Assembly (NCBI GenBank): GCA_003550305.1
Contig: QKYT01000335.1
Location: forward strand, 32,166-48,993
Origin: Glomus cerebriforme
Taxonomy: Eukaryota; Glomeromycota; Glomeromycetes; Glomerales; Glomeraceae
Direction of reading: 5' to 3'
Length of the DNA stretch: 16,828 bases
Positions 9,078 to 16,828 of this stretch are shown piece after piece. Made by a program: the position numbers and the translations under genes. The notes beneath the pieces were generated by a model. The model saw only the letters and a list, made by a program, of their open reading frames with translations. It was not told the DNA's origin and searched no databases. Positions within the stretch are counted from its first letter, which is position 1, and the number at the start of each line of letters is the position of its first letter.

Positions 9078-9596
9078 TATCATAATATCAATAACATACA
9101 AAAGTGTTGTAAGGATGGGAGAAAAAATTTGCATGATTTAGTGATTTTTCATAAATTTAAATATAGAATCAATAATGAAATAGAATCTGAAGCCAAAAAA
9201 TGTAGAGTTTAAAATTTTTTGTACTGCGAATAACCCCAAAGAAAAGGCTAATCATTTTATAAAAGAAATCTCTGAACGTGAATGTCTCTTAAAACCAAAA
9301 GAATGTAATTCCGTCTTCAAAAGAAACCGAAGAATGTACAACAAAGTCATTAAGACACAATTGAACGTTCTTTTAGAATCATTATGCACGGGTGTAAGTC
9401 AATCGTAAGTTTTTTTATAATGATAAAGATTAATAATTTTGTACAAAATTAAAATAAATATTATTTATAACAAATTTATTTATTTACTTGTTTATTTATT
9501 TTTTTTTTGATAGATATAATCACAATATAATGCAAAAATCCATTAGCCAAAAAATCAAGACCGTGATAGTCAGCAATGAACCGTTATTCTTGTGAA
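9078..9596 (+). pseudogene. Unrecognised gene relic with homopolymer frameshift
   Basis: Frame 9078-9209 reads CCKDGRKNLHDLVIFHKFKY, then RINNEIESEAK, and stops. The neighbouring frame (9184-9405) overlaps it and continues KNVEFKIFCTANNPKEKANH, FIKEISERECLLKPKE and YNKVIKTQLNVLLESL. The two join seamlessly if one A of the AAAAAA run at about 9195-9200 is extra. A GTAAGT donor at 9405 and a TTTTGATAG acceptor ending at 9513 would splice in frame to YNHNIMQKSISQKIKTVI, ending at a TGA at 9594-9596. No upstream start codon is found. I do not recognise the family. Frame, splice sites and composition support a former coding gene. Confidence 0.45.
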
Positions 9597-9850
9597 GGGT
9601 CTTCACCACGAGCATGCACCATCCGATATTGAGATGCAACATCTTTTGCATCCAACACAACAGATGTTCGATTTCACCTGAAATTAAAGTTTATATTTGC
9701 GCTATTGATTTTTTTTACAAGCGATTTATTGAGCGTAGGGGCTGGGTATCAATATCTGTCAAAAATAATCCACTTTAATGAAAAGCAGGCACAAACGTGA
9801 GAAATCTTAATTCAAAAAAAAAAATTCTAATTATGGCGAACCTGACATCG
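9597..9850 (+). other. GC-richer stretch with short competing frames
   Basis: Compared with its neighbours this stretch is less AT-rich, and each plus frame is open for 25-60 codons. Examples are LVKGLHHEHAPSDIEMQHLL in one and YSCEGSSPRACTIRY in another. It is probably the continuation of the decayed gene to its left or a transposon fragment. The true frame cannot be decided. Confidence 0.25.
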
Positions 9851-10807
9851 TATGTAAGTGATTATTTCGAATTCGATTATTTAATAAAATATTGCATTTA
9901 ACATTAAGAGCAATTTTTATAAACGCATTATTTTTATTTTTATTTTTATTTCAAAATATTGACAACCCTTTTTTAAAAAAATTTAGATCACACAAATAAT
10001 CTAAAAATTTGAACTATACGTAGTATATGCAAAATTGATGGAACGGGCATATCTATTTATTTGATTCGTAAACAAAAAGAAGAAATGTTGGCCGAAATCC
10101 ATTTATAAACGAAGAGCAATTTCCCTAAGTTATAATTTCTTAATTAAAAATTTATTATTGGTACAGATTTACGTGATCGTGATTGAAAATATAATTATAA
10201 GGTCGTAATGTAACAATCTTAATTGATTTTTTTAATGATTTTTAATTACTATAATATTTTAACAATGTAGATACAAACACGAATAAATATTTTTGTAATT
10301 TGGTGAGAATTTTTTTTGCTGCATTTTTTTAAATGTGAAATCTTTATTAGCGAAAGAAAAGTATCAGTATTACCATGTGACAATATTGTAACATAATTTG
10401 GAGTACCAATCTCAAAATGCGGTCATCCAAATAAATAAATTATAGATTGGTCGAAAACTAAAAAATTTTTATGAGCAACTCAACTTTTTTTTAATGTGAT
10501 GAAAACTAGCACATATATCTTCCATACTTTGTTATAATGACTATAATTTTTATTAAGAAAAAAAAAAGATTTCTCGAAATCTTTGATTTCATCTCTAAGC
10601 AAAATAATTTAAAATGATATTTTCGAAAATCGCAAGGACTTAAATTAAATTTATAAAAAATAATAATATTGAATACAAATTAAATATTAATGTAATTCTA
10701 CAAAGTTCTTTAGCTTAAGTCATAGTACATATTAAGCGCAAAATTTCAAATAAATGTTAATTTATAACCATCAAATACTTACTAAAATCCTGAATATTCC
10801 ATGCTTA
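9851..10807. other. Long AT-rich spacer
   Basis: Nearly 1 kb without a credible frame. It contains a short TTTTTA tandem run at about 9930-9950 and several A/T runs. Nothing else was seen. Confidence 0.5.
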
Positions 10808-10912
10808 TTATATTATCAGAGGTAGAAATTTTAATGCACGTTTAGTCAAATTAGCAGTCAACGCTAATACTTTTTGATCAGCTGTCCTTGCTTTATAATT
10901 TTTGATTAACAT
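10808..10912 (-). pseudogene. Small coding-like frame, possible tail of the next relic
   Basis: From ATG 10912, 34 codons read MLIKNYKARTADQKVLALTA, then NLTKRALKFLPL, then TAA. It lies just downstream, on the same strand, of the 72-residue frame and may be a later exon of the same decayed gene. No family match. Confidence 0.25.
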
Positions 10913-10939
10913 GTTCTATTAACTATTCTCACTTTTCTA

Positions 10940-11265
10940 TCATTGAACCCAAATTTCATCATCACTAGATTCGCTAGAGAACATGAATTTCTCTTTCAAA
11001 TAATTCTTTCTCTTCATATTCATCAAAATTTTCTTCTAACGCAAGTATCCCCAGAATTGTTGTCAAATCATCGTTTCTTTCCGCTACTACGATAATTTGG
11101 AAATTAATTGATGTTGAAACTTTAAAGTTCCGGTTTGAACCGAATATTAAATAAACCATGTTTCTCATACGATATACTATTAAAGAAAAAAAAATAATAA
11201 TTAATAGCTATACAATGATAATTTTATAAAATAGTAATTGTTAACTCACATCTATTGATCCTCAT
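10940..11265 (-). pseudogene. Two-exon small ORF, probably a frameshifted relic
   Basis: Exon 1 is 11265-11250 (MRINR) with donor GTGAGT. The intron is 11249-11177 (73 nt, TTTAATAG acceptor). Exon 2 from 11176 gives a 72-residue product containing NMVYLIFGSNRNFKVSTS, INFQIIVVAERNDD and ILALEENFDEYEEKELFERE, and ending at 10974. Immediately beyond the stop, the neighbouring frame reads SSESSDDEIWVQ to a TGA at 10942-10940. The acidic tail therefore probably once belonged to the same protein and was lost by a one-base shift near 10980. No recognised domain. Upstream of the ATG the frame remains open for ten more codons to a TAA, so the real start may be elsewhere. Confidence 0.4.
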
Positions 11266-11269
11266 TTCA

Positions 11270-11665
11270 AATTTCTTATCGAAACTTAATAAGATTTAGT
11301 TTTCACTTAACCACTAGTTGCCAAAGCCAGCATCAATTATTCAATACGATCACTAGTCTCAGGAACCCTGCTTAATAATTGTTCCAGATTTTAATTAAGT
11401 TAATAAAGATCATATTCTCAGACAAGAACAACAGGCCGAATCTTATTTGAGTATCAGATGGTCAAAGCAGGTATCAACCAACAGTATTTTCTTTATGACT
11501 AGCAACTCCAAAAAGAAATGAAGCGACTTTGTAAAAATTTTAAAGTATTAGTTAACACTGAGATTACCGAACCATTATAATAATAACATCAATGTAGCTT
11601 TAAATACCTGATGTGCCAATTCATGTCATCATGTGCAATACAATACGCATCTAGCATCGGATATG
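11270..11665. other. Degenerate stretch, no assignable gene
   Basis: Moderate composition with one coding-like plus frame (11399-11518, including LRQEQQAESYLSIRWSKQVS) but no start, family match or splice context. Likely old decayed sequence. Confidence 0.3.
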
Positions 11666-11668
11666 CTA

Positions 11669-11944
11669 ATACGATAATTTATCAAATCTCAGTTCTTCAG
11701 TTCTCCATAGCACCTGATTATAAATTGACGCGAATTTTAAATCATTAATTTCTCGAAAAATATGACCATATTTTACCAGCTTCAAGGTCCGTGATTGCAA
11801 CCATATCACATTTGAGCAAAGGATAAAATCAGCAATAATATTGTCGAAATATAAAATTTCTACAAATACTCTAGAAGTTCTGTTATGCTCAAAGAAAATT
11901 GACGTGTTCTTTGTTTTTAAAGTACACTGTGTGTATGAAAAAAT
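11669..11944 (-). pseudogene. 92-codon open frame without start codon, unknown
   Basis: The minus strand is open from a TAA at 11947-11945 to a TAG at 11668-11666. It contains FFEHNRTSRVFVEILYFDN, LQSRTLKLVKYGHIFREIND and YNQVLWRTEELRFDKLSY. A 92-codon gap between stops is long for DNA this AT-rich and the composition is protein-like, but no in-frame ATG is present and no family is recognised. It could be an exon or a relic. Confidence 0.3.
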
Positions 11945-12066
11945 TTACCTTTTAAAAAAATTAAATAATGACATTTTATTTAAGCAATTATAGATATTAA
12001 ATCGTATCTTTTTTCCAAAATAGGTTGAATGAACTATTTTTAGAAAAAATGATCGCGGTTGATTAT

Positions 12067-12097
12067 GACGCGTCGGTTTTTGTAAGAACTTACGTAA
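12067..12097. promoter_or_regulatory. Two palindromic transcription-factor-like sites upstream of the GRF gene
   Basis: GACGCGTC (12067-12074) contains ACGCGT, the MluI cell-cycle box bound by MBF-type factors in other fungi. TTACGTAA (12090-12097) is a bZIP-type palindrome. They lie about 175-205 bp before the ATG at 12272. Function is inferred from consensus only; both could be chance. Confidence 0.3.
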
Positions 12098-12271
12098 TAC
12101 AAAATGCATTTACATATACTTCCCTGTAAACAATCAAAAAGGAAATTTACTGCGGATTGTCGATCTGTTTACATGTGATCAAAACTTTTTTAAACCAATT
12201 TTTTCTCTTCTACCGCAGCTATTAAAACTTTTTTTTTAAAAAAAAAAAAATAAATAAATAATATAATAAAC

Positions 12272-13078
12272 ATGTCATCAGGAAAAAGCAATAAAGCATA
12301 CTATATTCATTATTATAATCATAGAGAAGACCCAAACATTCCTTTTCCAAATATTGTTTATCCAAATCCACCACCTCCACCATTAATTAATAAATATTGT
12401 GATTGTAGAATTAGAAGTATTAGAAAACAAGTAAAATCCGGAAAAAATATGGGGAGATTATTTTATAGTTGTAGTAAATTCGGAACATCCATGCATGATG
12501 AAAGATGTAATTTCTTTTGTTGGGAAGAACCAAGGATTATTAAAACTCCACTTAAATACTCAAGAAGAAAGAAATCTTTAAATAATTTATTTTCTAAAAA
12601 ATCCAAAGAAAATAACTCTCCTTCTACACCATCACAACCTTTATCAATCAAACCACTTCTTCAATTATGTAAAGAAACCAATTCTTTTATTACGCCATTA
12701 AGACCTTTACAAATGCAAACTCTTTCTCAATCATATAAATCCAATAAATCTACTAAAAGTTGCAAATCCTCATTGAATACACCGATATTAATTGATAAAA
12801 AAGTCGATCAAGTACAACAAAATAATGAGAGAATACAAGATTCTGATCATGATATTTGGAATTATATCAAAATTTTGGAAGAGAAACTTGACGAAACTAA
12901 AGGAGAACTGGATAAAACAAAATTAAAATGTAATGATTTGGAAAATTTAAATAAAAATCTAAAGAGAAAGTTGCGAGATGAAGAAGAAAGAAATGATTCT
13001 TTGATTAATTCGAACAAGAAATTAAGAAAGGATTTAAATGAAAACAAAAAAATACTGAGAATGATGAATACATATTGA
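12272..13078 (+). CDS. GRF zinc-finger protein with C-terminal coiled coil
   Basis: A 268-residue single-exon frame. The start is AAAC-ATG after an A-rich leader, with A at -3. Residues 31-37 are proline-rich. Residues 43-86 form a GRF-type zinc finger: C43-D-C45 pair, GRLFYSC67, then C79-NFFCW84, with the G-R-x-F/Y-x-C and F-F-x-W hallmarks. Such fingers bind single-stranded nucleic acid in APE2, NEIL3 and topoisomerase III. The middle (about 95-175) is Ser/Lys/Pro-rich and low complexity. Residues about 195-263 are a long charged heptad-like coiled coil (KILEEKLDETKGELDKTKLK onward) suited to dimerisation. There is no catalytic domain, so it is probably an adaptor or DNA/RNA-binding factor. 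Stand-alone GRF proteins of this layout are common, uncharacterised, in AT-rich fungal genomes. Neighbours are relics, so context adds nothing. Confidence 0.88.
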   Translation: MSSGKSNKAYYIHYYNHREDPNIPFPNIVYPNPPPPPLINKYCDCRIRSIRKQVKSGKNMGRLFYSCSKFGTSMHDERCNFFCWEEPRIIKTPLKYSRRKKSLNNLFSKKSKENNSPSTPSQPLSIKPLLQLCKETNSFITPLRPLQMQTLSQSYKSNKSTKSCKSSLNTPILIDKKVDQVQQNNERIQDSDHDIWNYIKILEEKLDETKGELDKTKLKCNDLENLNKNLKRKLRDEEERNDSLINSNKKLRKDLNENKKILRMMNTY

Positions 13079-13500
13079 TAATCACTTTTGTGTGTTTTAA
13101 TATATGTTTTTGTAGCAAATTATTCTTATATTTCTTTGATTATACGAATATGAGATAGTAGTTCTTATATTTTTTGGTACCTTTATTTTATTATTTATTT
13201 ATTTTAACAATTGATAATCTCAGAATTTATTTTTTTTTATTCAATGAAATTTTTTATATTCATTTTTATTTGTTATGAAAATTTAAACATTTTTTAAACG
13301 ATGTTTTAAAAAATACAGCACAGTCATTTCGCATAAGAAAAAAAGAAACTGCTTTAATTCAAGATATATTGATATATTACTACTATCATGATTTAAGAAT
13401 TATTTAATTTTTAATACAACTATATTATTAATAGTAATTGATTTTTGAATCACAACACAAAAATAAGAAATATCTAAGTGTTCTTTTTCGCAGATGTATC
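13079..13500. other. 3' flank of the GRF gene, AT-rich
   Basis: No gene is seen. T-rich sequence follows the TGA. A TTTTTCGCAG acceptor-like site ends at about 13494, just before the next coding-like stretch. Confidence 0.4.
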
Positions 13501-13983
13501 CCTAGAGAGAAGCAGAAAGAAACGAGTGCACTTGGTGGACCAATTGAAGGTCAATATTTTTATAAATATATAACTTTTATTTATCACTGCTTTGATGGTT
13601 ATGTCGAAGGTGGTGTGGGTGAATGGCTGGCCAATTTTCTCAGTAATGTCACTAGCTATTAACGGTCTTGCAAAGCTAAATTGATTCAGACTTTCTTCTC
13701 CATAAATGAATATTAACGTACACGTCTTATTCCTATCGCGCCTTTAGAGGAGATATTCCAAAATGATTACGAATATGTGTATATCATTACATACGATTTT
13801 CACAATTTCATCATGTTGTGTTTATCCATATAAAGATTTATTCTAACGGCGCGACCAGAGAAGTTTCTGGAAAAGTATCAGTATTATAAAATACAGCAGA
13901 TGAGAATTGAAAAAATCATTTTCAGAGATCGATTATTGTATCAAATTCTTATCGAAATTCTAAAAAATTTACCCATCAATTAA
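13501..13983 (+). pseudogene. Unrecognised multi-frame gene relic
   Basis: Three coding-like blocks follow one another on the plus strand. At about 13496-13551: CIPREKQKETSALGGPIEG. At about 13714-13830: RLIPIAPLEEIFQNDYEYVY, then IITYDFHNFIM, to a TAA at 13831. 13834-13980 (49 codons): RPEKFLEKYQYYKIQQMRIE, then IIFRDRLLYQILIEILKN, to a TAA at 13981. The last two frames abut through a stop codon and a phase change. Composition is locally less AT-rich than the flanks. The pattern is that of a decayed or spliced gene, but no domain is recognised. An apparent 74-codon frame from 13438 covers only the first block and then runs through non-coding sequence. Confidence 0.35.
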
Positions 13984-14872
13984 TATCAAATTTATAATGG
14001 AGTTGTCTTAATAAAATCTTTTTATTAATAAACTTATAATATTATTAGAAAATCATGTATGGCGATATATATAATAATACATAAATGAGGCGAGGTTGAA
14101 ATGGTTTTAAGATACTGTATCTTAGAAATTGAAATAAATCAATAAAGTGACTTTGCGTAATCAAAATTTTTTACTGTATACAAACTCTCAAGCAAATAAT
14201 CATAAATTATTAATCCAAATTAGTCTTATGATAAATAAAAATTTGAGCGGTCAATCAGAAAAATCTGAATTTTTTAACGTTGCGAACATTAAAAAATAAA
14301 TAAATTAATGATAAAGTAACATATATTCATCCAAATCATTAACTTAATCTGATAAACCTCTCGTCGTATTCGTAATATTATTCTTATTCCTCACAATTGA
14401 ACATAAAAATGATGTTGTGTTTAAACTTTCACTTCAGATTGAGATAAGATAATAAAAATATTTGGGGAATCACAAGATGTAGTGAAAAAATTGATTTCTT
14501 TAGCAAAAGAATTAAAGAATTAAATAAAATATTTTGTAATTCTGCAAAAAAATAATAAATAATACATGTCAAATTTGGAATGTGGTACAGAAAAAATTCA
14601 TACCTGACTTTTTCAAAACTTCATACAAATAACTGTAATAATTCTTTTTACACTCATCTATTGATTCATCCGAAAAAATTATAATTCATATCGAATATTG
14701 TCAAAAAAATGAATGAATAAAACTTAACCATTTTATATAAGGTTCGAATAATTTTATTGGATAAATACACTAAATACACTTTTATTTTCCTATTTATAAT
14801 TAATATTTATCACTATACAACTTTAGTGTCGCGAAAGTGTCGTGAATAATATTTTGCTAAAACAACCTAACA
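13984..14872. other. AT-rich spacer, 3' flank of BTB-TLDc gene
   Basis: No gene here. It includes a short stem-loop (TAAGATA/TATCTTA, 14108-14124). On the minus strand, AATAAA-like hexamers lie about 85-120 bp after the BTB-TLDc stop (14751-14790) and could serve polyadenylation. Confidence 0.4.
14825..14845. repeat. Direct repeat AGTGTCG(C/T)GA
   Basis: AGTGTCGCGA (14825-14834) and AGTGTCGTGA (14836-14845) are spaced by one base, 28-48 bp beyond the stop codon of the BTB-TLDc gene. The GC-rich unit is conspicuous in its surroundings. It lies within the likely 3' untranslated region. Confidence 0.4.
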
Positions 14873-16361
14873 TTATTTTCTAATAACTTGAAATATTTCA
14901 TAATCGTCTACATTAAAAATACCTTGAGGTATATCAATCTTAGGATAGGAATAGCGATTATTAGAATGAGCAACATAATCACTAGTCCAAACATTATTAC
15001 CTTCATAATATAAATTACCACAATAACCAAATTGTGGTCCATAAACTAAACTACAATATATTGAATATTGATCATTATTGCTATAACCTACTTTTGCGTT
15101 TTGAAGATTTGTTCTATTTGTAAATGAGAATATAAAACTATCTTTTGTTGACTTCCATGAATTACTTGAATCCCAAGAAAGTGGATTATATCCACCAAAA
15201 ATTTGTTCCGAATTTGCAAATTTTGCTACAATTATAGTTGCTTCTTTATTATCGCATTTTTTATGAAATGCATTGACTGTATTTCCATCTCTACTAGCGC
15301 GATAAAGTAAATTGAATCCATAAGAAATATGTCCAACTTTATTATAATGCAAGGTTTCTTTCTTGTCAATCCAACTNGAAAAGATATTAAAATGTTGGCA
15401 ATTAATTATAGTAGAATGTGCGCATAATCTAGGAGGTTGTATATTGATATCAAGTTTATTATTTGGTGCCATATGATGTGCAAGTATATTATTAATCAAA
15501 TCATTTGATAGTAATTCTTTAAAAGGATATATTTTTAAAAGAAAATCTTCTGAAGATATACAATAAAATCTAATTAATGGAATAAATCTACTTAATCTTC
15601 TTTCCATCACNGTAAAATCATTTTTACTCCATTTNCTAATATCTTGTTGTATAACTGGTTGTTGTCCACACGCCCACTTTAATACATTTTCCCAAATAAT
15701 AATTTCATTAATGATACACAAATCATCTCGTTTTAAAATTATTTCTAAAATAGCTGGATTTAANNTAANAAATTTAGCNGATTTGAATAAGTGATCAGGG
15801 CTGCAACAGATTTCTTGGATCCATAACTTAACAAGAACCTTTTTTTGATTAGTTAGTTCAATAATTTCAAAAATATTTTTGATAATAAAATCATTATGAT
15901 TGTTAATCAAGGTTTCTTGAATGTATGTAACTAAAGGTTGGAGTCCAAATTCGTCTGATGTTAACAAAAGATTTAATATTTCACGAGATTGTAATTTTGT
16001 CAAATCAATGCTTCCGTAATACATATAACTGTAAATTTTATATGAAAAAAATAATATTTAGAATAGAAACTTTAATAAATAATTCAATGAAAATAGATTA
16101 TATTTACCTTAAAAGAATTTCCAATATTTTAGGTGAATGGCTCGAATTTAAAATAAAATGGTCATCTTTTTTTTCAATACCATCTTTTTCAATAAAAGCC
16201 TTTTTATAAAATTCGGATTGCGTTTTTAATATAAATGAATGAACATGAAATTCTTTTATATTTGGTTTTTCACCAGCATAAATTTTTACATCGTAACCTT
16301 CTTTAGTTTCATAAAGTTTTTTATAATTATTAATAATTTCTTCGTAAAATTTTGCAGACAT
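14873..16361 (-). CDS. BTB-BACK-TLDc protein, two exons
   Basis: Exon 1 is 16361-16108, the intron 16107-16029 (79 nt, GTAAAT..TTACAG) and exon 2 is 16028-14873. Joined, they give 1410 nt and 469 residues. BTB is at about 20-118: YDVKIYAGE, EFHVHSFILKTQSEFYKKAF, then across the splice site YMYYGSIDLTKL. A BACK-like helical region spans about 130-256. A TLDc domain fills about 290-469: GFNLLYRASRDGN, FHKKCDNKEATIIVAK, GGYNPLSWDSSNSWKSTKDS, FIFSFTN, ending DDYEIFQVIRK. BTB domains of this type dock cullin-3, and TLDc domains are linked to oxidative-stress resistance and V-ATPase regulation in other eukaryotes; the role here is inferred. The size and order match the expanded Glomeromycotina family. 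Exon 2 contains seven ambiguous bases (15377, 15611, 15635, 15764, 15765, 15769, 15779), leaving six undefined residues. Confidence 0.95.
16029..16107 (-). other. Intron within the BTB domain
   Basis: GTAAATATAATC donor and AAATTTACAG acceptor, 79 nt. It splits the codon before the Y-M-Y-Y-G motif (phase 2). The BTB relic at 1190-1250 has a donor at the equivalent place (before Y-I-Y-T-G), which supports both models. Confidence 0.85.
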
Positions 16362-16680
16362 TATGAGGATCGATAAATTAAATTTTTTTTTTTATGTATG
16401 TTTATAATATTTACTATTTACTTTGTACATATATATATGCAAAGTAAATGAATTGACGAAAAAAGAATTTCATTTGGTTTTTAAATCAGTGCTATTTATG
16501 ACTTTATCAAATGTAGGATTTTTCTATGGTTTATTATATGGATATTCTTGGATATCAACTGTATCATCACATGATATGCTAAATGAATTTACGTTATTAT
16601 CATATTATAAAAAAAAAAAATTTTTTTACTAAAATATAAGAATTTTATTGGTTAAAAAATTTTTTTTCCTAAAAAAAAAA
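16362..16680. promoter_or_regulatory. Upstream region of the BTB-TLDc gene
   Basis: AT-rich. It contains an inverted repeat TTTACTTTG (16417-16425) / CAAAGTAAA (16440-16448) around a 14-nt TA-alternating loop, 56-87 bp upstream of the minus-strand start codon. A plus-strand frame across 16423-16632 has no family resemblance and ends in a poly-lysine A run, so it is not called as a gene. Confidence 0.35.
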
Positions 16681-16711
16681 AGAAAAAATGGGTCAATACG
16701 GAATATCTCTC

Positions 16712-16745
16712 GATATGTGAACCAATTTTTTAATTGTGTCGCCTT
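16712..16745. repeat. Edge repeat, right copy (likely transposon end)
   Basis: GATATGTGAACCAATTTTTT plus AATTGTGTCGCCTT matches 6-40 in the same orientation, with a few mismatches and a 3-bp length difference in the middle. Homology stops just after GTCGCC. The sequence to its left (about 16680-16711, GGGTCAATACGGAATATCTC) may also belong to the element but its left counterpart is off the window. Confidence 0.5.
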
Positions 16746-16828
16746 ATAAAAAATTTCTAAAGGTATCCGTTGGTGTGACATACAAGGGTGAAAGTGGACG
16801 AGTGATAAACAAGAGAATATTGAAATCC
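16721..16828 (+). other. Open frame running off the right edge
   Basis: After a TGA at 16718-16720 the frame is open to the last base (36 codons). Beyond the edge repeat it reads KVSVGVTYKGESGRVINKRI, which has protein-like composition. There is no start codon, so if real it is an exon or relic continuing to the right. Not identifiable. Confidence 0.2.

Noticed and set aside
12463..13047. Minus-strand frames of 62 and 61 codons
   Set aside because: Antisense shadows of the GRF protein gene.
14108..14124. Short stem-loop TAAGATA/TATCTTA as a terminator
   Set aside because: Only 7 bp, AT-rich, likely chance; factor-independent hairpin terminators are not expected in a eukaryotic nuclear genome.
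15958..16209. 83-codon plus-strand frame
   Set aside because: Antisense to the BTB-TLDc exons and intron.
16423..16632. 69-codon plus-strand frame with a hydrophobic centre
   Set aside because: No homology recognised. It starts inside a TA-repeat loop and ends in a poly-A/lysine run, and it lies in the promoter of the BTB-TLDc gene. It is the least certain of these rejections.
1..16828. CRISPR arrays, tRNA or rRNA genes, bacterial-style operons
   Set aside because: No regularly spaced repeats, no cloverleaf with the conserved TTC-rich arm, no conserved rRNA segments and no ribosome-binding sites were seen; the intron structure is eukaryotic.

Overview
The window looks like nuclear DNA of a filamentous fungus with a very AT-rich genome. 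The best guess is an arbuscular mycorrhizal fungus of the Glomeromycotina (Rhizophagus-like). The reasons are: short (about 60-110 nt) GT..AG introns with GTAAGT/GTAAAT donors and TTTAG/TACAG acceptors; an intact BTB-BACK-TLDc gene, a family hugely expanded in those fungi; a stand-alone GRF zinc-finger protein; and a high load of decayed gene copies and transposon-like pieces. The organism assignment is inference, since no marker gene proves it.

Three genes look intact. (1) A six-exon minus-strand gene at 7204-8567 encodes a 314-residue BCNT/Swc5 (CFDP1) protein, a subunit of the SWR1/SRCAP H2A.Z-exchange complex. (2) A single-exon plus-strand gene at 12272-13078 encodes a 268-residue protein with an N-terminal GRF zinc finger and a C-terminal coiled coil. 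(3) A two-exon minus-strand gene at 14873-16361 encodes a 469-residue BTB-BACK-TLDc protein; its second exon carries all seven ambiguous bases I found in the window.

The left third is a graveyard. Position 1-306 (minus) holds the start of a TTF/BED-finger, hAT-type protein with a nonsense codon and a probable transposon end where its finger should continue. Position 966-1406 (plus) is a BTB-domain pseudogene, and directly after it 1410-3393 (plus) is a cullin pseudogene that can be followed through most of the cullin C-terminal half to the very last residues. The BTB relic sits where the cullin N-terminal repeats should be, so the pair may be the remains of one BTB-cullin fusion gene. Position 3735-4361 (minus) is a relic that resembles the nuclease-like effector (Crinkler-type) C-terminal domains of these fungi. 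A MITE-like element with perfect 18-bp terminal inverted repeats lies at 5308-5497.

Between the intact genes are further relics without recognised function: 5704-6111, 9078-9570, 10808-11265, 11669-11944 and 13501-13983. The two window edges share a roughly 35-bp direct repeat. The rest is AT-rich spacer. No tRNA, rRNA or CRISPR array was seen. The genes do not form an operon-like unit. The only functional thread is ubiquitin-ligase biology (BTB relic, cullin relic, intact BTB-TLDc gene).
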